The notes below the pieces were generated by a model. The model was not told the DNA's origin. It worked only from the letters and a program-made list of their open reading frames with translations, and did not search any database. This document shows, piece after piece, positions 25,647-34,168 of a DNA stretch of 64,000 nucleotides. Each line of letters begins with the position of its first letter. The first letter of the stretch is position 1. The stretch lies in assembly GCF_000255655.1 (NCBI RefSeq), contig NZ_JH636434.1, positions 2,944,572 through 3,008,571 of the forward strand, given 5' to 3'. Made by a program: the position numbers and the translations under genes. The stretch comes from Schlesneria paludicola DSM 18645 (lineage in GTDB: Bacteria; Planctomycetota; Planctomycetia; Planctomycetales; Planctomycetaceae).

Positions 25647-26777
25647 ATGTTTCTGAAGAATTTTGGGTCAGAATCCCCATTCCGCTCGACGTACCAAATC
25701 ACGGCTCGACACACCTTGGCAGCGAATGCAAGTCGTCGCATTCGTCGAAACATCGGCTTTACGCTGATCGAGCTATTAGTCGTCATCGCAATTATTGCCG
25801 TGCTGATTGCCTTGTTACTACCAGCCGTCCAACAGGCCCGCGAAGCGGCACGAAGGACTCAATGTAAGAACAATCTGAAGCAGATCGCTCTCGGGATTCA
25901 CAACTATCATGACGCCTTCGGATACTTCCCGATTGGCCACCATTACATTGGTGGCTTCGACGGAAACTTGACTGACAATAACGGCGGTTCGGGATTTGGC
26001 TGGGGCTGGGCAATCCTTCCCTTTGTTGATCAAGGAAACCTGTTCAATCAATTCAACCCGTCACAGCAGGCCGCAGAGACAGCTCCGACCACTCCCGGAG
26101 GAACAGTCTCAAATGTTGTGCTCTGCCAGACGGTCATTCCGATCATCAGTTGCCCTTCCGACGTGAAGCCAGCCCAAGGGCATGATGTTCCAAACACCAC
26201 GAACCTGGATGATGGGGCAATCCCCAAGAACGCGACCAGCAGTTATCAAGGAAGTGCGGCGTCATTTGACGGCTGGTCCGGCGACAATGCCGGTGTCGGA
26301 GCGGATCTTCGACAATGGAATGGTGTGTTCGGGCGTTCCAATAGCGGTGCACGACGGATTCATGAAGTGACCGATGGAACCTCGAATACCTTTCTGGTGA
26401 ATGAAACGAAATTCAAAATGGACTCGACCGGCGAGAATCGTTCTCGCTGGTATGCCGCCATTGATGGAACCCCCGGCGCGGCTCAAGGAGCGACCGGCGC
26501 GACGAACGCCCTGATGGATGACGGACAATGGGCCATGAATTGGACGGCGGCTCAAGGAAATCCGCAGCCGCATCGAACCGCAGGAAGTTCACACATCGGT
26601 GGTGCTCACTTCGCGATCAGCGATGGATCGGTTCGATTTGTCAGCGAGCAGATCAATCATACATCAAGGGCCTTTGTCTCGACCGATCCATTTGATTCAA
26701 CGAACGGCGGCGTGGGCTTTGGCCTCTATCAACGACTGTTTGCGATCTCAGATGGTTGGACCGTCAGTGAGTTCTAG
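25647..26777 (+). CDS. DUF1559 prepilin-like protein
   Basis: 376 residues from the ATG at 25647, chosen for a GGAG box 9 nt upstream. After a basic leader of about 35 residues comes the type IV prepilin signature IGFTLIELLVVIAIIAVLIA, with processing expected between G and F and methylation of F. The DUF1559 domain follows (LPAVQQAREAARRTQCKNNL, then a large beta-rich part with CPSD and the C-terminal GGAHFAISDGSVRF motif). Planctomycetes carry dozens of such pseudopilin-like proteins of unknown role, typically beside sulfatases or small regulatory-like lipoproteins, as here. It probably localises to the inner membrane or to a pseudopilus. Confidence 0.92.
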   Translation: MFLKNFGSESPFRSTYQITARHTLAANASRRIRRNIGFTLIELLVVIAIIAVLIALLLPAVQQAREAARRTQCKNNLKQIALGIHNYHDAFGYFPIGHHYIGGFDGNLTDNNGGSGFGWGWAILPFVDQGNLFNQFNPSQQAAETAPTTPGGTVSNVVLCQTVIPIISCPSDVKPAQGHDVPNTTNLDDGAIPKNATSSYQGSAASFDGWSGDNAGVGADLRQWNGVFGRSNSGARRIHEVTDGTSNTFLVNETKFKMDSTGENRSRWYAAIDGTPGAAQGATGATNALMDDGQWAMNWTAAQGNPQPHRTAGSSHIGGAHFAISDGSVRFVSEQINHTSRAFVSTDPFDSTNGGVGFGLYQRLFAISDGWTVSEF

Positions 26778-26968
26778 TCGCATCGTGCTCAAGACCGTCA
26801 CAAGGTGACAGCGGTGCTGGCGGGCGGGAATACCTGTCGGAGACTCGTCAGGTCTCGATTCGCGTCCGTCAGCCGCTGCCCTTTCTGGCGCCACAGTCAC
26901 GGCTGAGTCGCTTCTTATCCAGTGCCCGTTTCTCATTCTCAACCAATGACGCAGGAAAGTAGGTTACC

Positions 26969-27424
26969 TTGCGGTTAGTCCAATCTCTGTCAGCGCGTCC
27001 CATCGTTTGGGGTTTGTTGGCGGTACTCCTCAGCATGACATGTTCCGGTTGCTGGAATAGGGGACCGAAAATCGCCACGGTTCGCGGCACCGTCACCTTG
27101 GATAGCGTTCCGTTGCCCTATGCGGCCGTGGTCTTCAACCCTTCGAATGGCCGACCGGCGGGCGCCACGACGGACGAAAATGGCAAATTCTCGCTGAACT
27201 TTACCGAGGGTCGTCAGGGGGCGTTGCTGGGAACGCACCGCGTGATCATCACGACGCGCCGCGATCCCTGGAAAGACAAGAATGGAAAACCCCAGCCAGG
27301 ATCAGGCGAGAAACTCCCGGCGATCTACCACTCGCAATCGACTCTGACCTTTACTGTCGAAGCGGGCAAAGACAACATTGCCAACTTCGATTTGAAGTCT
27401 TCTGAGAAACCAGCAGGATCTTAG
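26969..27424 (+). CDS. Small lipoprotein with carboxypeptidase-regulatory-like fold
   Basis: 151 residues, starting at TTG with AGG a few bases upstream. A hydrophobic signal (PIVWGLLAVLLSMTC) ends in a weak lipobox CSGC, so lipid attachment is plausible. The mature part is one beta-sandwich resembling a transthyretin/CarboxypepD_reg module: VRGTVTLDSVPLPYAAVVF and GATTDENGKFSLNF. Such small proteins nearly always follow DUF1559 genes in Planctomycetes; function unknown. It is followed by two sulfatase genes on the same strand and likely shares their transcript. Confidence 0.78.
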   Translation: MRLVQSLSARPIVWGLLAVLLSMTCSGCWNRGPKIATVRGTVTLDSVPLPYAAVVFNPSNGRPAGATTDENGKFSLNFTEGRQGALLGTHRVIITTRRDPWKDKNGKPQPGSGEKLPAIYHSQSTLTFTVEAGKDNIANFDLKSSEKPAGS

Positions 27425-27544
27425 CGACACATCGACGCACCGGGTCAGCGTCCTCCCCCCCAGGCACAAAACGCCACGCGACTGTGAACAGTAGGCCAAC
27501 GATCACCCAGACTTCACTGGGCCGCCAAAGGAAGTTGAACTCAA

Positions 27545-29179
27545 ATGACCAGAAAGAACTCAAGCCCAGTCAAAGCCGTCGTGCTGCTGATGCTGACCTG
27601 TGTTTCGGCCGGTTTGGTGAATGCGGCCGAAACATCTCGTCGCCCGAACATTGTCTTGGTCTTCGCCGACGACTGGGGAAGGCATACGAGTGCCTACGCC
27701 AAGCTTGACGGAGCCGGAACGGTCAACGATGTCGTGCGTACCCCGAATTTCGACCGCGTGGCTGCAGAAGGGGTGCTGTTCCGCAGCGCGTTCGTTTCTG
27801 CCCCCAGTTGCACCCCCAGCCGCAGCGCTCTGATTTCCGGGCGTCATTTCTGGGGGACCGGACGAGGCTCGATTTTGCGTGGCGAGTGGGACGGAACCAA
27901 TCCTGCATTTCCACTCTTGCTGCGCGATGCCGGCTATCACATCGGAAAAACGTACAAAGTCTGGACCCCAGGCAATCCGCCGGACGCACCATTCGGAGGT
28001 CGCCAATACGCCTTCGAAGAATCGGGGCGACGGTTCAATAACTTTTCAGAGAACGTGACAAAGCTGGTGGCCGACGGAAAAAACGTCGGCGACGCGAAAG
28101 AGGAGCTCTACACGGAAGTCCGCGGGAACTTTGATTCCTTTCTGGCGGGCCGCAAGCCGGACCAACCATTTTGCTACTGGTTCGGCCCCACCAACGTCCA
28201 TCGCAAATGGGCCAAGGGCTCCGGTAAGGCGTTTTGGGGAATCGATCCGGACGGACTTCAAGGAAAGCTCCCGCCGTTTCTGCCTGACGTTCCGGAAGTT
28301 CGCGAGGATCTGGCGGACTACTTCGGCGAAGTTGCGGCACTCGACGCCGCGCTGGGACTGATTGTCCGGAAGCTCGAACAGATCGGTGAGTTGGATAACA
28401 CGCTGCTGGTGATCAGCGGTGACCATGGAGCAGGCGGCTTTCCGCACGGAAAATGCAACCTGTACGACTTCGGGACCAGAGTTTCATTGGCGATTCGCTG
28501 GGGCGGTGCACGTGGCGGGCGAGTTGTCGACGATCTCACCAGCCTAACCGATCTGGCACCGACGTTTCTCGAACTTGGCGGCGTTGCCATTCCCGAAGGA
28601 ACGACGGGCCGCAGCCTGGTCCCGATCTTGACGTCGAATCAGTCGGGTCAAGTCGATCCGCAACGGACTGCCGTTTTCACGGGACGCGAACGGCACGTCG
28701 AAAGTGCCCGTGCGGGTTATCTTCCCTATCCACAGCGCGCCGTGCGCACGTCAGACTTTCTGTACATCATCAACTTCCGCCCGGACCGCTGGCCTCTGGG
28801 AGACCCGTATCGCCTCGAGAGCGACAAACCACCAAGCGTCAGCGAGATCACCGAGGACACCCGCGTGACTCTGGCGGATGAAGATGCAGGTCCAATGAAG
28901 GCCTGGCTCGTCAGCCAGCGTCACGATCCACGTTGGAAGACTCATTTTGAATGGGTTTATGGCAAACGCCCCCGCGAAGAACTCTATGATCTGAGAAGCG
29001 ACCCACATCAGGTCAAGAATGTTGCAGATGAAGCCAACTATGCTCAAACACGCGCGAAGCTCGAGGCTCAGTTGCTCGATGAATTGCGACGAACACACGA
29101 TCCACGACTTGTCGACGACGGAAAGTACTACGAGACACCGCCCCTGGCCGGCGCCCCCAGCAATCCAGCAGACCGCTAA
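27545..29179 (+). CDS. Exported sulfatase (type I, CxPSR)
   Basis: 544 residues. Signal peptide about 1-27. The N-terminal core has RPNIVLVFADDWG with the metal-binding Asp pair (D42, D43), and the formylglycine site CTPSR at C89, followed by SALISGR. GDHGAGGFPHGK near 298 supplies further metal ligands. The C-terminal subdomain ends in ELYDLRSDPHQVKNVAD, common in heparan-N-sulfatase-like members. It would hydrolyse sulfate esters or sulfamates of a polysaccharide outside the cytoplasm after conversion of C89 to formylglycine by a maturase encoded elsewhere. It forms a tandem pair with the next gene, 15 bp downstream. Confidence 0.93.
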   Translation: MTRKNSSPVKAVVLLMLTCVSAGLVNAAETSRRPNIVLVFADDWGRHTSAYAKLDGAGTVNDVVRTPNFDRVAAEGVLFRSAFVSAPSCTPSRSALISGRHFWGTGRGSILRGEWDGTNPAFPLLLRDAGYHIGKTYKVWTPGNPPDAPFGGRQYAFEESGRRFNNFSENVTKLVADGKNVGDAKEELYTEVRGNFDSFLAGRKPDQPFCYWFGPTNVHRKWAKGSGKAFWGIDPDGLQGKLPPFLPDVPEVREDLADYFGEVAALDAALGLIVRKLEQIGELDNTLLVISGDHGAGGFPHGKCNLYDFGTRVSLAIRWGGARGGRVVDDLTSLTDLAPTFLELGGVAIPEGTTGRSLVPILTSNQSGQVDPQRTAVFTGRERHVESARAGYLPYPQRAVRTSDFLYIINFRPDRWPLGDPYRLESDKPPSVSEITEDTRVTLADEDAGPMKAWLVSQRHDPRWKTHFEWVYGKRPREELYDLRSDPHQVKNVADEANYAQTRAKLEAQLLDELRRTHDPRLVDDGKYYETPPLAGAPSNPADR

Positions 29180-29194
29180 TCAGGATTTTTTTGA

Positions 29195-30751
29195 ATGACG
29201 AGACTTCTAACTCTGCTGACTCTGATTTTGGGCAGTTCCGTTGAGGCCGCCGACACCACTTCTCGCCCGAACATCCTGTTCGTCATCTTTGATGACTGGG
29301 GTGGAAGTCGGCATTCCAGCATCGCAGGATGCAACTGGATCAAAACTCCGCACTTCGACCGTGTCGCCCGGGAAGGGGTTCTCTTTTCAAATGCGTTCAC
29401 ATCCAATCCGAAATGCAGCCCTTGCCGAGCCAGCATTCTGACGGGACGGAATACCTGGCAACTTCGCGAAGCCGTTTCGCACAATGGGCGTTTTCCTTCA
29501 GGCTTCGAGACTTATCCCGATCTGCTCGAACAGGCGGGCTATGCGATCGGGTTTACAGGGAAAGGTTGGGGCCCAGGCGATTTCCAGACGAGTGGCCGTA
29601 CTCGCAATCCGGTCGGCCCATCGTTCGACAAGGCCACCCTGGTTGCCCCCACGACGGGAATTCATAACAAAGACTACGCGACGAACCTCGCGAACTTTTT
29701 GAAGCAGAGGCCGCAAGACAAACCCTTTTCGTTCTGGATCGGCTTTCACGAACCGCACCGCAACTACGAATGGAATTCCGGTGTGAAATCGGGAAAAACG
29801 CTGGAGTCCGTGGTCGTTCCCGAATACCTGCCGGATACCGAAATCGTTCGTCGCGACCTGCTCGACTATGCTTTGGAAGTCGAGTGGGGCGATGCCCAAT
29901 TGGGTAAGTCGCTTAGTGTCTTGGAAGCCGCGGGGGAACTCGAAAATACCGTGATTGTCGTCACGTCCGACCATGGCATGCCATTCCCCTACGTGAAAGG
30001 CCAGATTCATGACGATGCATTCCACCTTCCGCTTGCCATCCGCTGGGGAGCCGGGATTCCCGCAGGTCGTGTCGTCGAAGACTTTGTGAATGTCCGAGAC
30101 TTTGCACCAACCTTCCTGGAGTTGGCGGGGCTCGCGCCACACAAGCAAATGACTGGACGAAGCTTGGCGAAGATCCTCCGCTCCAAAGAGTCAGGTTGGG
30201 TCGAAAACCGAGATGTCATGCTGATCGGCAAGGAACGTCACGACATCGGCCGAGTTCACGATCAAGGGTATCCCGTCCGTGCAATCCGCACGAAGGACTA
30301 TCTGTACGTACATAATTTTCACCCCGAACGATGGCCAGCCGGAGACCCCGAAACCGATTTCGGAAATGTCGACGGCAGTCCGACGAAAGAAGCCATCAAA
30401 GCATTGGGCGGGTATTACTTTGACCTGTCGCTCGGGAAGCGTTTGCCAGATGAGCTGTATCGACTCTCCGACGATCCCGACTGCGTGCATAATCTCGCCA
30501 ACGAGTTGGCCTTCCACGAGACCCTGCAAGCATTGCGAAATCAGATGGTGCAATTGCTTCAGAGCGAAGAAGATCCGCGCGTGCTGGGAACATTCCAGGA
30601 CTTCGACCGATATCAATATGTCGGCGCTCGCGGCAAGGGGTACGAAACGTGGCTTCGTCGACAGGAAGAGACCGTACTGAAGTCATTGCAGGACAAACTC
30701 GACAACCGGTCTTCAGCGGATCGCCCCCCGCAACCGGCCGCTGCAAAGTGA
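29195..30751 (+). CDS. Exported sulfatase (type I, variant CSPCR site)
   Basis: 518 residues. Signal peptide about 1-19. RPNILFVIFDDWGG supplies the Asp pair (D33, D34). The formylglycine site reads CSPCR (C74 to R78), with cysteine where most sulfatases have serine; the wider consensus C-x-P-x-R is kept. SDHGMPFPYVKG near 251 and ELYRLSDDPDCVHNLANE near the C-terminus match the N-sulfoglucosamine sulfohydrolase-like group. Together with the upstream sulfatase (15 bp apart, AGGA box 9 nt before the ATG) it probably removes two different sulfate groups from one glycan. It ends the cluster that begins with DUF1559. Confidence 0.92.
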   Translation: MTRLLTLLTLILGSSVEAADTTSRPNILFVIFDDWGGSRHSSIAGCNWIKTPHFDRVAREGVLFSNAFTSNPKCSPCRASILTGRNTWQLREAVSHNGRFPSGFETYPDLLEQAGYAIGFTGKGWGPGDFQTSGRTRNPVGPSFDKATLVAPTTGIHNKDYATNLANFLKQRPQDKPFSFWIGFHEPHRNYEWNSGVKSGKTLESVVVPEYLPDTEIVRRDLLDYALEVEWGDAQLGKSLSVLEAAGELENTVIVVTSDHGMPFPYVKGQIHDDAFHLPLAIRWGAGIPAGRVVEDFVNVRDFAPTFLELAGLAPHKQMTGRSLAKILRSKESGWVENRDVMLIGKERHDIGRVHDQGYPVRAIRTKDYLYVHNFHPERWPAGDPETDFGNVDGSPTKEAIKALGGYYFDLSLGKRLPDELYRLSDDPDCVHNLANELAFHETLQALRNQMVQLLQSEEDPRVLGTFQDFDRYQYVGARGKGYETWLRRQEETVLKSLQDKLDNRSSADRPPQPAAAK

Positions 30752-30807
30752 CTTGAGAAACAGGAGTGATGAAAATGAGATGAGTTTGACCGCTCCAGTC
30801 CCTCAAT

Positions 30808-30835
30808 CGTCTCCAATTCTCGTTGCAAGGAGACG
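30808..30835. terminator. Hairpin after the sulfatase cluster
   Basis: CGTCTCC (30808-30814) and GGAGACG (30829-30835) form a 7-bp stem with a 14-nt loop, 57 bp past the second sulfatase stop. No U-tract, so terminator function is uncertain. Confidence 0.3.
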
Positions 30836-31060
30836 TGACGCGTCGGCAATGCGCTGAAACACACCGCTTTGATCATCCACTTTCGCGCGTGCCCCTGTCA
30901 CTGGCGCCCGATAGCATCGACTGGACGCTCCTGCCATAATCCTGCAGTCGGTGGACCCTGTTCGGTTGAATCTCGATTCAACACCAGGATGAATCTGGCG
31001 GCCTCGACGTCAATCACTGTTGATTTCGACGCATGGCCGGATTTCAAGCAGTGGGACTCA

Positions 31061-32095
31061 ATGATGACGGATTCGGAACAGTCGAATCATATTCGAGGGG
31101 AAATTGCGAAACGCGTTGCGGTGGTCGGCGCGGGGATTTCTGGGTTGAGCTGTGCCAGAATTCTGCATGAGCATGGATTCAACGTGACCATCTTCGAAAA
31201 GAGCAGGGGATCGGGCGGACGCACAGCGACCCGCCGCGCCGACCCCGACCTCGAGTTCGACCACGGCGCCCAATATTTCACGGTAACTGACCCGCTTTTC
31301 GAACCGCTTGTCCAATCTTGGATCGAACGAGGAATCGCTGCCGAGTGGCACGGCCGGATCGTCGAAATTGATGGCTCGATCGTGAAAGTGAAGCCGCCGC
31401 TTCCCAAGCGATATGTCGGCGTGCCAGGCATGACCGCCATGGCGCGTCAGCTCGCGCACGATGTGCCCATTCAGCTCCAGTCCCGCATCGTACAAGTGAT
31501 CCGAGACGATCGCATTTGGCGAATCATCGATGAAGGGGGAAGAGCGTATGGCCCATTCGACGATCTGGTCGTCTCGCTCCCCTCCACGCAGGCAGCCGAT
31601 CTGCTCGGCGAGCACCCGCTCGCCATGGAAATTCGCGCGATTCCCATGAATCCCTGCTGGGCCGTGATGGTGGCTTTCGAGCGGCCCGTCAACGTCAACT
31701 GGGATGGTGCCTTCGTTCACCAATCACCGCTCGCCTGGGTCGCACGAAATAGTTCGAAGCCGGGCCGAAAGCCTTCGCCCGAAACCTGGGTTCTGCATGC
31801 AAATCCCGAATGGTCGGTCACGCACCTGAAATCGCATCAAGAGGATGCCGCCCGGCTCTTGCTTGATGAGTTTGTCTCGTTGACCATGACCGCTTCGACT
31901 CCGATTCATCTCGAAGCACATCGTTGGATGTTCAGTTCAACCCCGCTGTCACTAGATCGTTTGGTCTTGTTCGACGAGAATATAGGCTTGGTCGCCTGTG
32001 GCGATTGGTTGGCAGGTGGTCGGGTCGAAGGAGCGTTCCGTTCGGGGAATGCGGCTGCAGCGCGTCTGCTTCAGCATACGGCAACCTGTCATTGA
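31061..32095 (+). CDS. FAD-dependent amine oxidase/renalase-like oxidoreductase
   Basis: About 344 residues from the ATG at 31061. The frame is open back to 30869, but the upstream 64 residues do not look like part of the family. The FAD-binding Rossmann motif RVAVVGAGISGLSCARILHE starts near residue 18, followed by FEKSRGSGGRTATRR (the GG doublet typical of amine oxidases) and FDHGAQYFT. The C-terminal GLVACGDWLAGGRVEGAFRSG is the second FAD-binding block. Similar proteins are annotated as renalase-like or deoxyfolate-type NAD(P)-binding oxidoreductases; the substrate is not known. Probably cytoplasmic. The gene precedes two peroxiredoxin genes on the same strand, which may deal with its peroxide product, although the gap is 329 bp. 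Confidence 0.82.
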   Translation: MMTDSEQSNHIRGEIAKRVAVVGAGISGLSCARILHEHGFNVTIFEKSRGSGGRTATRRADPDLEFDHGAQYFTVTDPLFEPLVQSWIERGIAAEWHGRIVEIDGSIVKVKPPLPKRYVGVPGMTAMARQLAHDVPIQLQSRIVQVIRDDRIWRIIDEGGRAYGPFDDLVVSLPSTQAADLLGEHPLAMEIRAIPMNPCWAVMVAFERPVNVNWDGAFVHQSPLAWVARNSSKPGRKPSPETWVLHANPEWSVTHLKSHQEDAARLLLDEFVSLTMTASTPIHLEAHRWMFSSTPLSLDRLVLFDENIGLVACGDWLAGGRVEGAFRSGNAAAARLLQHTATCH

Positions 32096-32424
32096 TGCGA
32101 ACGCCGCGTTCAGAATTGGGATGTTGGATACAAATTGCAGGCGGAATTGACGGGAACTTCGAAAAGCGAAGGCTTCGATTTCTCGTTCATCAGCATTGAC
32201 TTTCCGAGTGTCAGAGACCTCAATGCTTTTGGCTGTTAATATTCGCGACGAACGACGGTTCCAACTCATGGGATTTGAGATGTCCCAGTTGAATGAGCCT
32301 TGATTCCTTCGCGACTTTCGATTGCGTGTACTGGCGCTCACAATTCCGGCGGACGGTCATCCCGACGGACAGTACAAGACCTCAAAGCTTGACCCGATTT
32401 ATGACCAGAGGAGTATGCGAAGTT
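32096..32424. other. Intergenic region upstream of the peroxiredoxin gene
   Basis: About 329 bp without a gene. A TTGACT at about 32198 and a TAATAT at about 32236 are possible promoter pieces but are not correctly spaced. Nothing else is recognisable. Confidence 0.35.
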
Positions 32425-33033
32425 ATGACAGTTTCAGTCCAAGGCGTCGCCCCTGATTTTAACGCCAAAGCCGTGATGCCTGATGGATCGTTCAAAGATT
32501 TGAAGCTTTCCGACTACCGCGGAAAGTACGTCGTCCTGTTTTTCTACCCACTCGATTTCACGTTCGTCTGCCCGACCGAAATCGTCGCGTTTTCCACCAA
32601 GATCGAAGAATTCCAACGACGCAATTGTGAAGTGATTGGCGCGTCCGTGGACAGTGAATTCTCGCACTTGGCGTGGCGAAAACTGGCTCCTAAAGACGGT
32701 GGGATTGGCGACATTCGCTACCCAATCGTGGCCGACTTGACCAAGTCAATTTCGCAAGATTACGGCGTCTTGCTGCCTGGCGGGATCGCCCTTCGCGGAT
32801 TGTTCCTGATCGACCGCGAAGGCATCGTTCGCTATCAAGTCGTGAACGACCTGCCGCTGGGCCGTAGCGTCGATGAAACGTTGCGAATGGTCGACGCTCT
32901 GAAGTTCTACGAAGAGCACGGCGAACTGTGCCCAGCGAACTGGAAACCCGGTGCGGCCTCGATCGATCCCGCAGGCGACAAGCCTCAAGCCTTCTTCGCC
33001 AAAGAATACTCGGATACGAAATCCAAGCACTAA
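32425..33033 (+). CDS. 2-Cys peroxiredoxin (AhpC/Prx1 group)
   Basis: 202 residues from the ATG at 32425, with GAGGAG about 11 nt upstream; the longer ORF upstream has no family similarity. The peroxidatic cysteine is C49 in [13 protein letters not shown] and the resolving cysteine is C169 in GELCPANW, the arrangement of typical 2-Cys peroxiredoxins that form head-to-tail dimers. GGIG and a C-terminal extension are present, features linked to sensitivity to over-oxidation. It reduces hydrogen peroxide and organic peroxides using thioredoxin or an AhpF-like reductase, neither of which is in this window. Its neighbour at 33234 carries a BCP-type peroxiredoxin. Confidence 0.94.
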   Translation: MTVSVQGVAPDFNAKAVMPDGSFKDLKLSDYRGKYVVLFFYPLDFTFVCPTEIVAFSTKIEEFQRRNCEVIGASVDSEFSHLAWRKLAPKDGGIGDIRYPIVADLTKSISQDYGVLLPGGIALRGLFLIDREGIVRYQVVNDLPLGRSVDETLRMVDALKFYEEHGELCPANWKPGAASIDPAGDKPQAFFAKEYSDTKSKH

Positions 33034-33043
33034 TTCTGCAGAT

Positions 33044-33074
33044 CGATCATCGCCATTCAAGTTCGCGATGATCG
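33044..33074. terminator. Hairpin after the 2-Cys peroxiredoxin gene
   Basis: CGATCATCGC (33044-33053) and GCGATGATCG (33065-33074) form a perfect 10-bp stem with an 11-nt loop, 10 bp past the stop codon. There is no U-tract, but the position suits a 3' end or stability element. Confidence 0.5.
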
Positions 33075-33233
33075 CCAGATCATGCCGACGTGGGGACGAA
33101 TCCCGAAGGTTCGCCCCACGTGCAGGCTCACTTCCGCCCCATCACCTCGCCGGTAGATCTGCTGTCGAGACAACGTGCCGAAGCATTTCCTGCGGTACAA
33201 GCGGGCCGTGACGATCGGGCTTAAGGGCCTCAG

Positions 33234-34166
33234 ATGGACGATACATCGCTACGCGTCTTGGTCCTGGCTCAACTGGCGTCCACCCTCTATCTGGTGGGCA
33301 TAATCTGGTTTGTCCAAATCGTGTATGCCCCAGCCCTCGCCGATTTCGGCAACTCGGACATTTCGACAGACCAACGACGTTCGACGCGGCGAATCAGATG
33401 GGTCGTTGCCCCGCCGATGTTCATCGAAGGCACCTCGGCAGTCTTGCTCTTGTGGTATCATCCCGAGGGAATGGCATCCTGGTCGCTTTGGGCCGGAGCC
33501 ATCCTGCTGGCCGTGATCTGGTGGTCAACCGCCCTGATCCAGGCTCCCTACCACACAATCCTGTTGCGGGGATTCGACCCCAGAACTCATCAGCGACTTG
33601 TCGCGACGAACTGGATTCGCACCTGCTGCTGGAGCGTGCGAGGCGTCATCGTCATCGGGATCGCGTGGAACTCACTGGTACTTTGCGAAGGACAGACGAA
33701 CATGGCCAAACTTAAAGTCGGTGACGCGGCGCCCGCATTTTCCGCAACAACATCCGAGGGACAGCGCGTGAGTCTGTCCGATTATCTGGGACAGCGCGGT
33801 CTCGTCCTGTTCTTCTATCCCAAGGATGGAACATCCGTCTGTACGAAAGAAGCCTGTGCCTTTCGTGATTCGTATGCCAAGTTCCGCGATGCCGGTGTTG
33901 AGGTCATCGGCGTCAGCAGTGATTCGGATGAAAGCCATCGCACATTCGCCACACAGAACAAGCTGTCGTTTCCCTTAATCAGCGATGCCGATGGCGCGCT
34001 TCAAAAAGCGTTTGGCGTCACGAAGACCTTGGGATTCGTGCCTGGACGCGTCACTTACGTCATCGACAAGCACGGCATCGTACGCCTTATCTACTCGGCG
34101 CTGTTGGCGTCTGACGAGCATGTCCGTCAAGCACTCGCGGCCATGGGTCAGGAATCGCCTCAATAG
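33234..34166 (+). CDS. Membrane domain fused to a BCP/PrxQ-type peroxiredoxin
   Basis: 310 residues in one open frame. Residues 1-155 form a four-helix membrane domain (about 7-32, 57-75, 83-104, 130-150) of unknown family. Residues 157-310 are a complete BCP-type peroxiredoxin: peroxidatic C203 in DGTSVCTKEAC with the resolving C208 five residues on, as in the alpha-2 type. An internal ATG at 33702 (residue 157, exactly where a free BCP would begin) has AAGGA 9 nt upstream, so a soluble short form may also be made. With an even number of helices both ends face the same side, probably the cytoplasm. The upstream start has AAGG in place. It follows the 2-Cys peroxiredoxin gene and ends 2 bp before the stop of the convergent gene. 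Confidence 0.85.
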   Translation: MDDTSLRVLVLAQLASTLYLVGIIWFVQIVYAPALADFGNSDISTDQRRSTRRIRWVVAPPMFIEGTSAVLLLWYHPEGMASWSLWAGAILLAVIWWSTALIQAPYHTILLRGFDPRTHQRLVATNWIRTCCWSVRGVIVIGIAWNSLVLCEGQTNMAKLKVGDAAPAFSATTSEGQRVSLSDYLGQRGLVLFFYPKDGTSVCTKEACAFRDSYAKFRDAGVEVIGVSSDSDESHRTFATQNKLSFPLISDADGALQKAFGVTKTLGFVPGRVTYVIDKHGIVRLIYSALLASDEHVRQALAAMGQESPQ

Positions 34167-34168
34167 GA

